A stretch of DNA of 5,157 nucleotides, taken from contig USMP01000122.1 of NCBI GenBank assembly GCA_900555795.1, positions 1 to 5,157 on the forward strand, written 5' to 3'. The stretch comes from an uncultured Eubacteriales bacterium (GTDB lineage Bacteria > Bacillota > Clostridia > Oscillospirales > Oscillospiraceae). The notes under the pieces were generated by a model. It was not told the origin of the DNA, ran no database searches, and saw nothing but the letters and a program-made list of their open reading frames with translations. The position numbers and the translations under genes are program-made. Below, in pieces: positions 1-5,157 of the stretch. Within the stretch, counting starts at the first letter, position 1, and each line of letters begins with the position of its first letter.

Positions 1-1
1 C

Positions 2-409
2 CGCGTGGGGGATACCCCGGTGGTGCTGACCCAGCGGGACGTGCGGGAGGTGCAGCTGGCCAAGGGGGCCATCAGCGCCGGAATCCGTCTGCTGGCCCAG
101 CGCCTGGGTGTGACGCTGGAGGACATCCAGCAGGTGTACATCGCCGGAGCCTTCGGCAGCTATATGGATCCGGACAGCGCCTGCGACATCGGGCTGATCC
201 CCGCCCAGCTGCGGGGGAAGATCCTGGCCGTGGGCAATGCCGCCGGCGAGGGAGCGCGGCTGGCGCTCCAGAGCCGGGCGGCCTGGGACCGGGCACAGAG
301 CCTGGCCCGACAGACGGAATTTTTGGAACTGGCGTCTTTGCCCCAGTTTCAGGATGAATTTGTGGACTCTTTGGAGTTCCCGGAGTTGGAGGAAATGAAA
401 CATGCTTGA
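2..409 (+). CDS. RACo-type corrinoid activation protein, C-terminal fragment (5' end outside window)
   Basis: The visible 135 codons are the C-terminal part of a DUF4445/RACo-like ASKHA ATPase. The family uses ATP hydrolysis to drive reduction of inactive Co(II) corrinoid to Co(I) on corrinoid methyltransferase proteins in the cytoplasm. Seen here: an LTQRDVREVQLAKGAI segment (visible residues 9-24), the nucleotide-fold motif YIAGAFG (46-52) followed by DP, and GNAAGEGA (79-86), all hallmarks of this domain. The tail FLELASLPQFQDEF then FPEL is the usual family ending. Full-length members run to roughly 600 residues with an N-terminal 2Fe-2S domain, so most of the gene lies off the left edge. 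The frame is open to base 2; the GTG at base 5 is an internal Val, not a start. The stop lies inside the start of the next gene (8-nt overlap). The corrinoid protein two genes downstream is a likely partner. Confidence 0.9.
   Translation, partial: RVGDTPVVLTQRDVREVQLAKGAISAGIRLLAQRLGVTLEDIQQVYIAGAFGSYMDPDSACDIGLIPAQLRGKILAVGNAAGEGARLALQSRAAWDRAQSLARQTEFLELASLPQFQDEFVDSLEFPELEEMKHA
388..393 (+). promoter_or_regulatory. Ribosome binding site of the DUF2284 gene
   Basis: GGAGGA lies 8 nt upstream of the ATG at 402, inside the last codons of the activator gene. It supports that start and suggests translational coupling across the 8-nt overlap. Confidence 0.75.
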
Positions 410-935
410 TTATGCTGCCCTGGAGAAGCGGGGCATAGCGGCCGGCTTCTCCCACGAGGGTCCCCTGCGGGCTGATACCATTCAGCTGTTGCCGGATGTG
501 CGGAAGATGTGCGAGGCCTGCAAAAAGTACGATACCAACTGGGCCTGCCCTCCCGGCTGCGGTACCCTGGAGGAGTGCCGGGAGCGGATCGGGGCCTACC
601 GGGAGGGCATTTTGGTCCAGACCGTGGGACAGCTGGAGGACGAGATGGACGGAGAGGGCATGATGGAGGCGGAGAAGCGCCACAGGGAGACGTTTGTGGC
701 CTTCCATCAGGCCCTGCTGGCGGACTATCCGGGCCTGCTGGCCATTGGGGCGGGCACCTGCAGCCGCTGCAAGGAGTGCACCTATCCCACGGCGCCCTGC
801 CGGTTCCCCGACCAGCGCACGTCCTCCATGGAGGCCAACGGGATGCTGGTGCTCCAGGTGTGCAAGGATAACGGCATGCAGTACTACTATGGCCCCTGCA
901 CCATTGCCTATACAAGCTGTTTCCTGCTGGTGTAA
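402..935 (+). CDS. DUF2284 cysteine-rich, probably metal-binding protein
   Basis: A 177-residue protein matching the pattern of the DUF2284 family (predicted metal-binding, no established function). Two cysteine clusters are visible: C37-x2-C40-x8-C49-x3-C53, with the typical NWACPPGCG stretch, and C120-x2-C123-x2-C126-x6-C133 in CSRCKECTYPTAPCRFP, which resembles an iron-sulfur binding site. Further cysteines are at 59, 154, 166 and 173. No signal peptide is present, so it should be cytoplasmic. The length fits the family. The ATG start overlaps the activator gene by 8 nt and has a good ribosome binding site. To my knowledge DUF2284 genes often sit near corrinoid methyltransferase genes. Here the gene lies between a corrinoid activator and a corrinoid protein, so a redox or cofactor-handling role in corrinoid activation is plausible but is inference. 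Family assignment is confident; function is unknown. Confidence 0.85.
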   Translation: MLDYAALEKRGIAAGFSHEGPLRADTIQLLPDVRKMCEACKKYDTNWACPPGCGTLEECRERIGAYREGILVQTVGQLEDEMDGEGMMEAEKRHRETFVAFHQALLADYPGLLAIGAGTCSRCKECTYPTAPCRFPDQRTSSMEANGMLVLQVCKDNGMQYYYGPCTIAYTSCFLLV

Positions 936-948
936 GGGGAAGAGAGAA

Positions 949-956
949 GAGGGGGA
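949..956 (+). promoter_or_regulatory. Ribosome binding site selecting a TTG start
   Basis: The purine run GAGGGGGA ends 6 nt before the TTG at 963. No ATG or GTG in the same frame lies between this site and the conserved N-terminal helices of the corrinoid protein, so the TTG start is favoured. Confidence 0.65.
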
Positions 957-962
957 GCTGCG

Positions 963-1601
963 TTGACAATATTGGAGGAGATTCGCCAGACCATTGAGGC
1001 GGGGCGCCCCCGGTTTGTGGAGGGGCTGATCAGCCGGGCTCTGGAGGAGGGGATATCCTCCTCCTCCATCCTGGAGGACGCCATGCTGCCCGCAATGCGC
1101 AATGCCGGCGAACGCTATAGGGAAAATATTGACGATATTCCCCGCATCCTGGCGGCGGCCCGGTGCATGCGGCTGGGCCTCGACATGCTGGAGCCCTATT
1201 TCCAGCGGCAGGATAACTACCATGCTGTGGGAAAGGTGATTCTCGGCACCGTGGAGGGGGATCTCCACGATGTAGGGAAGAACCTGGTGGCGATCATGTT
1301 TCGCAGTGCCGGCTTCCATGTGGTGGATCTGGGGGTGGACATCTCGCCCCGTCAGTTTTTGGAGGCCCTGCGGGCCAATCCGGACGCCTCAATTGTGTGC
1401 CTGTCCTCCCTTTTGTCCACCAGCCTGGATGAGATGCGTCAGGCGGTGCGGACGCTGCGGGAGGCCAAGGATGTGCCCCCGGTCAAAATCATGGTGGGAG
1501 GCGGCTCTGTGACCCAGGAGTTTGCCCAGGAAATCGGCGCGGACGCCTACACGGAAAACGCCGTGGACGCCGCGGAAATTGCCAAAACATTTTTCATTTG
1601 A
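963..1601 (+). CDS. Methyltransferase corrinoid protein (cobalamin-binding, MtaC/MtbC-like)
   Basis: A 212-residue corrinoid protein that carries the methyl group on cobalt between two methyltransferases. The N-terminal four-helix cap domain (about 1-88) has the recognisable AMRNAGERY...IPRILAAARCM stretch. The Rossmann-like B12 domain (about 90-212) has GTVEGDLHDVGKNLV with the DxHxxG motif D100-H102-G105. H102 is expected to be the lower axial cobalt ligand. S148-x-L150 and the glycine run G179-G181 follow at the spacing usual for this family. The length is typical for free-standing members (about 210-220). The start is TTG, supported by a ribosome binding site 6 nt upstream; the gap to DUF2284 is 27 nt. 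The co-directional activator upstream is its likely reactivation partner. The UroD-type methyltransferase at 3212-4204 may be a catalytic partner (inference). The methyl donor cannot be told from the sequence. Confidence 0.95.
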   Translation: MTILEEIRQTIEAGRPRFVEGLISRALEEGISSSSILEDAMLPAMRNAGERYRENIDDIPRILAAARCMRLGLDMLEPYFQRQDNYHAVGKVILGTVEGDLHDVGKNLVAIMFRSAGFHVVDLGVDISPRQFLEALRANPDASIVCLSSLLSTSLDEMRQAVRTLREAKDVPPVKIMVGGGSVTQEFAQEIGADAYTENAVDAAEIAKTFFI

Positions 1602-1612
1602 CGGCACAGGAC

Positions 1613-1619
1613 AGGGAGG
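1613..1619 (+). promoter_or_regulatory. Ribosome binding site selecting the GTG start of the PucR-type regulator
   Basis: AGGGAGG lies 7 nt upstream of the GTG at 1627. It favours this start over the earlier in-frame ATG at 1522, which would overlap the end of the corrinoid gene by 80 nt and add 35 residues with no family-like features. Confidence 0.7.
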
Positions 1620-1626
1620 CGGAGAG

Positions 1627-3129
1627 GTGAAACTGACAGGAGCGCTGCTGCAGGGTGAACTGGCCCGGCATTTTTCCGTAACGGGGTCCCGTCTGGTGGG
1701 GGCCTGTCCGCCGGTGGGCCGGCCTCTGCTCTATGCGCCGGGGGACCCGGTGGAGGGGGGAAGGCTGTATCTGACGGAGGCGGCGGCCCCCGCCCTGTGC
1801 CGGGGGGACGCCATCAGCGTGTACACCGGCGGTTCCTTCCCCACAGCGGAGGACGGGGCCTATCTGTGCCTGGATGCGGACAGCTGGCAGGCCCTCAACG
1901 TGCTGCAGCGGCTCTTCGACCGCTACGACAGTTGGGAACGGGAACTGGAGCAGATTTTATTGGAGGGTGGCTCTGTCCAGCGGCTGCTGGAGGTATCCCA
2001 GGCCATTTTGGGTAATCCCCTGGTAGTAGTGGGAACGGACTTCCGGGTGGCGGCCCGGTCCGATGGCGAGACGCCGGGAGCGGACCCCTTTTCCGGCGGC
2101 GGCGCTGTGGAACTGGCCAACGCCCTGCGGCAGGATGAACTGTACAACCAGATGCTCCTCTCCAGGGAGCCGGTGCTATTCCCGGCCCATATTCTGGGCA
2201 GTCCCACCTGGAATGTGAACCTGCTGCGGGAGGGCCAGGTGACGCACCGGCTGGTGCTGCTGGAGCGGGAGCGACCTCTGGGCGCGGCGGACGGCTATCT
2301 GCTGGATGTGCTGGCCCCCTACGTCACCTACCTGCTGGAGCGGGAGCGGGTAGCCTCTCCCTTTGCCAATGGGCTCCACGAACTGTTTCAGCGGATTTTG
2401 TCGGACCGGACGGCGGACTATGTGGAGATGAGCGAGCGTTTGTCCGCCATGGGCTGGGATGCCGGTGATGAGTATTTCTGCGTGGTGTTTCAGCTGACAT
2501 ATGTCAATCAAAAAGACCGGGCGGACAATCTGATCTGTGACTATCTGGAGAAGAAATACGGGAACTGCTGCAGCTTTCAATACAAGGAGGATGTGGTAGC
2601 GTTTTTTGATGTCAGCAGGGGGAAAAAGACGCTGCGGGAGATCTCTAATGAGATGAAGTACTTCATCCGGGAGAGTTATCTGAAGGCGGGGTATAGCCGG
2701 CTCATGGTTGGCCACAGCAATTTGCGCCGCCAGTATGTGCAGGCGTGCATTGCTCTGGATGTGGGCGGGCGGGTGAAGCCCTACCTGTGGATCCACTACT
2801 TCAATTCCATCGCGTTTCGGTATTTGCTGGAGCAGTCCACCAGGCGGCTGCCGGGCTATATGCTCTGCCATGAGAAACTCCTGGTGCTGCAGGAGCACGA
2901 TACCCATCAGCACACGGCGTATATGAAGACCCTGCGGGTCTATCTGGATCAAAATCTGAACGCTGTGCAGACCGCAAAGGAACTGTTCATCCACCGTAGC
3001 ACCTTCCTCTACCGCTTGGAGCGGATCAAGGCTCTGCTGGAGAGCGACCTTTCAGACCCGGAGGAACTGCTGTATTTGTCCCTGTCCTTCCGGCTGCTGG
3101 AGAACGAGCGGAAAAGCGAGGGCGGGTAA
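1627..3129 (+). CDS. PucR/CdaR-type transcriptional regulator
   Basis: A 500-residue cytoplasmic regulator read from the GTG at 1627. The clearest part is the C-terminal PucR-type helix-turn-helix (about 428-492): LRVYLDQNLNAVQTAKELFIHRSTFLYRLERIKALL, then a DLSDPEELLYLSLSFRLL tail. This is the diagnostic ending of the PucR/CdaR/sugar-diacid regulator group. The middle (about 245-400) fits the GGDEF-like/PucR central domain that precedes the helix-turn-helix. Residues about 100-240 look like a GAF-like sensor region, with helices flanking a VVVGTDFRVAARS strand-turn. The first 95 residues are less familiar. The gene starts 25 nt after the corrinoid gene and is probably in the same operon. Family members mostly activate nearby catabolic genes in response to a small molecule, so it likely controls one or both blocks here (inference). 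I saw no transmembrane segment. The effector is unknown. Confidence 0.88.
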   Translation: MKLTGALLQGELARHFSVTGSRLVGACPPVGRPLLYAPGDPVEGGRLYLTEAAAPALCRGDAISVYTGGSFPTAEDGAYLCLDADSWQALNVLQRLFDRYDSWERELEQILLEGGSVQRLLEVSQAILGNPLVVVGTDFRVAARSDGETPGADPFSGGGAVELANALRQDELYNQMLLSREPVLFPAHILGSPTWNVNLLREGQVTHRLVLLERERPLGAADGYLLDVLAPYVTYLLERERVASPFANGLHELFQRILSDRTADYVEMSERLSAMGWDAGDEYFCVVFQLTYVNQKDRADNLICDYLEKKYGNCCSFQYKEDVVAFFDVSRGKKTLREISNEMKYFIRESYLKAGYSRLMVGHSNLRRQYVQACIALDVGGRVKPYLWIHYFNSIAFRYLLEQSTRRLPGYMLCHEKLLVLQEHDTHQHTAYMKTLRVYLDQNLNAVQTAKELFIHRSTFLYRLERIKALLESDLSDPEELLYLSLSFRLLENERKSEGG

Positions 3130-3146
3130 GCGCCGCCTGTCCCTTC

Positions 3147-3208
3147 TATTACCGCAAAAAGCCGCGCCGTGGAAATTGATTTCCACGGCGCGGCTTTTTG
3201 CGGTAATA
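3147..3208. terminator. Bidirectional rho-independent terminator (29-bp perfect inverted repeat)
   Basis: Bases 3147-3175 and 3180-3208 are exact reverse complements separated by TTGA. The GC-rich core of each arm (GCCGCGCCGTGG and its complement) is flanked by A5 on the left and T5 on the right, so each strand gives a stable hairpin followed by a U run. It lies 17 nt after the PucR-type stop and 3 nt beyond the methyltransferase stop, exactly between two convergent genes. It should terminate both transcripts. Confidence 0.93.
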
Positions 3209-3211
3209 CGC

Positions 3212-4204
3212 TCAATAGGGGAAGTACGCTTTGCTGATCCGGTGAATCTCCTCCGTAAGGGTGTCGTATACACCGGGGAAGATACTCTCAGGGCCACCCA
3301 TGGTGCTGCACGGGATGAAATAGCGGGCGCCGCACTCCCTGCAGGCCCGCTCCGCCACAGCCCGGATGTTCTCACGGGTCCAGCCCGCCTCGTCAATCTT
3401 GCCGCTGTCGATGCCGCCCATGAAGGAAATCTTTCCGCCGTACTTCTTGATGAGTTCGGGGATGTTGTTGGAGGTCATGACGCCTTGCCAGATGTCGATG
3501 CCCATGTCGATCATGTAGGGAACCAGGGTGGCGGCGTAGGAGTCGGAGTGGTGGACGATGAGTTCCACGCCGTGGCTCTTGTAGTAGCCGTAGATCTGCT
3601 TGTAGCCGTCCAGGAAGAACTCCTCGAACATGTCGGGAGACATGAAGGTAGATACCTGGCTGCCCCAGTCGTCATGGTGGAAGAGGGCGTCGGGCTTCAG
3701 GTGGGTGCACAGCTGCTCCGCCAGTTCCAGTTCGTAGTCCACCAGGTACCGGATAAGATCCTTCATGTGCTCGGGTTCATCGTAGAGGTTGATGAGGGTC
3801 TGCTGGATTTCGCCCAGATGATGGCACTGCTCAAAGAGGCCCGGGGCCACCATGGGCGCCACAAAGTACTGGCTGCGGTCCACTGCCTCGGCCTGGGCGA
3901 TGAAGGGCTCCCACTCGGACTCAGGGAACTTCAGGCTGGGGGCGTGGACGTAGTCACGCCAGTGGGTGATATCCTTGATGACAACCTTGTCCGGGGTGTG
4001 CTCGGGGAAGGCCGCCACCACGTGCTCCGGCCAGGAGCGGATCACGCCCCAGGAGTTGGCCACGCCCATCTCGCCCCGCTTGGGGTTGGCGCTGTGGAGC
4101 CCGGAGGGATTCTGCAGAATCTTCAGGAACTCGTACTGATTGACGAAGCGATCGGGGTTCCCACCATGAATGGTCTCCAGCAGGTTTTGACGAATAGTTA
4201 ACAT
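3212..4204 (-). CDS. UroD/MtaA-family corrinoid-dependent methyltransferase
   Basis: A 330-residue TIM-barrel protein of the uroporphyrinogen decarboxylase-like methyltransferase family (MtaA, MtbA, CmuA relatives). It should move a methyl group between a corrinoid protein and a donor or acceptor. Visible marks: FHHDDWGSQ (175-183), a barrel strand ELIVHHSDS (214-222), GIDIWQGV (235-242), FMGGID (261-266) and YFIPCSTMGG (295-304). In MtaA-type enzymes zinc is held by H-x-C plus a distant Cys. Here the matching positions appear to be H219-x-D221 and C299, 78 residues further on, so the first Cys is replaced by Asp. True heme-pathway UroD is unlikely given the context and the absence of its N-terminal substrate-binding arginine motif. 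The ATG at 4204 has AAGGAG 8 nt upstream and is preferred over an in-frame TTG at 4225, which would include the ribosome binding site. It lies 77 nt downstream of the symporter gene, with no terminator seen between. Confidence 0.88.
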   Translation of the reverse strand: MLTIRQNLLETIHGGNPDRFVNQYEFLKILQNPSGLHSANPKRGEMGVANSWGVIRSWPEHVVAAFPEHTPDKVVIKDITHWRDYVHAPSLKFPESEWEPFIAQAEAVDRSQYFVAPMVAPGLFEQCHHLGEIQQTLINLYDEPEHMKDLIRYLVDYELELAEQLCTHLKPDALFHHDDWGSQVSTFMSPDMFEEFFLDGYKQIYGYYKSHGVELIVHHSDSYAATLVPYMIDMGIDIWQGVMTSNNIPELIKKYGGKISFMGGIDSGKIDEAGWTRENIRAVAERACRECGARYFIPCSTMGGPESIFPGVYDTLTEEIHRISKAYFPY

Positions 4205-4212
4205 AACATATA

Positions 4213-4218
4213 CTCCTT
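4213..4218 (-). promoter_or_regulatory. Ribosome binding site of the methyltransferase gene
   Basis: Read on the minus strand, AAGGAG lies 8 nt before the ATG at 4204. This fixes the start and rules out the longer TTG-initiated reading. The surrounding 4205-4281 spacer is AT-rich compared with the genes and could hold a promoter, but I see no convincing -35/-10 pair. Confidence 0.8.
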
Positions 4219-4281
4219 CTATCAATTTTGTATGTATGTGAAAAGATTCGCGGGGAAATTGTGTGAAAGGGCCGATAGGGC

Positions 4282-5157
4282 TTAATTCTGCTGCTTTCTG
4301 CGGGCAAGTTCGGCGGAGTACTCGACCATCTTGTCGCGGGTGAGCCGGTAGCCGAAGATCATGATGACGGCGCCCAGAGCCACAGCCACGGCGGGGAAGA
4401 TGGTGAAGCCCATGGAGATGCCCCGTTCCAGCTGGACGGTGGTATTTTCAGCGGTGGTGGTGGCGGAGTCGAAACCGGCCATGGCCAACGCCAGGGCAAT
4501 CAGGATGCCGCGGGATACGACGCCGATCTTCAGAGGAATGTTGCTCAGGCCCATAATCATGCCGGTGGCGTTGGTGCCGGTCTTATACTCGCTGTAGATG
4601 GCACAGTCGGCGTAGAGGGCGGGGCCACAGGCGTTGGTCATGGTGCAGCAGAATTGGGCCAGGCTCACAAGAATGATAACGGCCCAGGCGTTTTGGTGCA
4701 GCAGGAACGCCGCCAGAAGCACCACCACCATGCCGAGGTAGGCGTAGATGACGGTGTTGCGGGCGGACAGCTTGGCCGCCACCTTGCGGGAGGAGTAGGA
4801 GGCGATGACGCCCAGCAGGTTGGAGATCAGGATAAACATGGAGGTCAGGCCCTTGTCCTTGGCCACGTATGTAAAGTAGTAGACAGCGATGCCGCTGGCC
4901 ACGAAGCTGTATACATACTTGGCCAGATCGGATACCATCAGGCCCAGGAGATAGGGGTTGGTGACGAGGGCCTGCCACAGGCCGCCCTTGGGCTTCTCGG
5001 ACTTGGAGGCAGCGGCGGCGGCCCGCTGGGCCTTTTCGGCCTGGAGGCGGGCGTACTCCACATCACCAGGTTCCTCGTAGCCCTTGAACATGACGAAGTG
5101 GGCGAAGTAGCCCGCGGCCATCAGGGCGGCAAAAGCAAAGGCACAGCCGCCGTAGGA
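4282..5157 (-). CDS. GPH-family (MFS) sodium/proton:solute symporter, C-terminal part (5' end outside window)
   Basis: The visible 291 residues are the C-terminal part of a glycoside-pentoside-hexuronide:cation symporter, an inner-membrane importer of the MFS fold. The frame stays open to the right edge, so the ATG at 5121 is internal. Visible order: end of a membrane helix (about 1-24), a charged Ala/Lys-rich central cytoplasmic loop (25-65, AEKAQRAAAAASKSEKPKGG), then about six hydrophobic segments (about 66-95, 106-122, 134-152, 156-178, 210-228, 246-270) and a charged tail ending RRKQQN. The motif YADCAIYSEYKTGTNATG (182-199) is the family signature between helices 10 and 11. Full-length members are about 450-500 residues, so roughly 170-200 are missing. 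It precedes the methyltransferase gene on the same strand, suggesting that it imports the substrate or product of that pathway. The family mostly carries sugars and glycosides, but the true substrate is unknown. Confidence 0.87.
   Translation of the reverse strand, partial: SYGGCAFAFAALMAAGYFAHFVMFKGYEEPGDVEYARLQAEKAQRAAAAASKSEKPKGGLWQALVTNPYLLGLMVSDLAKYVYSFVASGIAVYYFTYVAKDKGLTSMFILISNLLGVIASYSSRKVAAKLSARNTVIYAYLGMVVVLLAAFLLHQNAWAVIILVSLAQFCCTMTNACGPALYADCAIYSEYKTGTNATGMIMGLSNIPLKIGVVSRGILIALALAMAGFDSATTTAENTTVQLERGISMGFTIFPAVAVALGAVIMIFGYRLTRDKMVEYSAELARRKQQN

Noticed and set aside
1043..1068. A near-palindromic GGATATCC core flanked by GGAGG/CCTCC runs, as a possible regulatory hairpin.
   Set aside because: It lies inside the corrinoid coding region and is explained by codons for Glu-Glu-Gly-Ile-Ser-Ser-Ser. 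The symmetry breaks after the 8-bp core.
72..1319. A 415-codon open frame on the minus strand across the activator, DUF2284 and corrinoid genes.
   Set aside because: It crosses three well-supported genes, and its translation is Pro/Gly/Arg-rich without recognisable domains. Long antisense frames are common in GC-rich DNA.
1522..1626. An earlier ATG for the PucR-type regulator.
   Set aside because: It would overlap the corrinoid gene by 80 nt and add a Lys/Thr/Pro-rich stretch. The GTG at 1627 has a better placed ribosome binding site.
2176..2994. A 272-codon minus-strand open frame opposite the PucR-type regulator.
   Set aside because: It is the shadow of a gene with a clear helix-turn-helix end. 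The translation has a His/Gln/Leu-rich composition typical of antisense reading and no motifs.
3176..4201. A 341-codon open frame on the plus strand running opposite the whole methyltransferase gene.
   Set aside because: It mirrors the codon pattern of the real gene, has a low-complexity Val/Gly/Leu/His-rich translation with no family motif, begins inside the terminator hairpin and lacks a ribosome binding site.
4205..4281. Possible promoter or attenuator in the AT-rich spacer between the symporter and methyltransferase genes.
   Set aside because: No convincing -35/-10 pair with proper spacing and no stable hairpin with a U run could be found by eye. Only the ribosome binding site is clear.

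Overview
The window looks like a piece of a GC-rich anaerobic Firmicute chromosome. A gut or sediment clostridium of the Oscillospiraceae/Eubacteriales type is my best guess. The reasons are strong AGGAGG-type ribosome binding sites, use of GTG and TTG starts beside ATG, tight gene packing, and a gene set typical of acetogen-like or demethylating anaerobes. The taxonomic placement is inference from style and content, not a search result.

Layout: two gene blocks converge on one strong terminator. The plus-strand block (2-3129) holds four genes. The first is the C-terminal end of a RACo-type ATP-dependent reductive activator of corrinoid proteins, cut by the left edge. The second is a cysteine-rich DUF2284 protein overlapping it by 8 nt. 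The third is a cobalamin-binding corrinoid protein of the methyltransferase type, with a TTG start. The fourth is a PucR/CdaR-type transcriptional regulator with a GTG start. The minus-strand block (3212-5157) is read from the right edge inwards. It holds the C-terminal two thirds or so of a GPH-family (MFS) sugar or glycoside:cation symporter, then a UroD/MtaA-family methyltransferase. Between the blocks, at 3147-3208, lies a perfect 29-bp inverted repeat that should stop transcription from both sides.

How the genes fit together (inference): the symporter imports a substrate. A methyl group is moved to or from the Co(I) corrinoid protein by the UroD-type methyltransferase and probably by another methyltransferase outside the window. 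The RACo-type protein re-reduces the corrinoid when it oxidises to Co(II). DUF2284 may assist with iron-sulfur or redox chemistry. The PucR-type regulator probably senses the substrate or a related metabolite. The methyl donor cannot be read from this window. The most notable points are the methyltransferase carrying Asp where MtaA-type enzymes have a zinc-binding Cys, and DUF2284 translationally coupled to a corrinoid activator. I found no RNA genes, CRISPR arrays, insertion sequences or attachment sites, and no gap over 300 bases without a gene.
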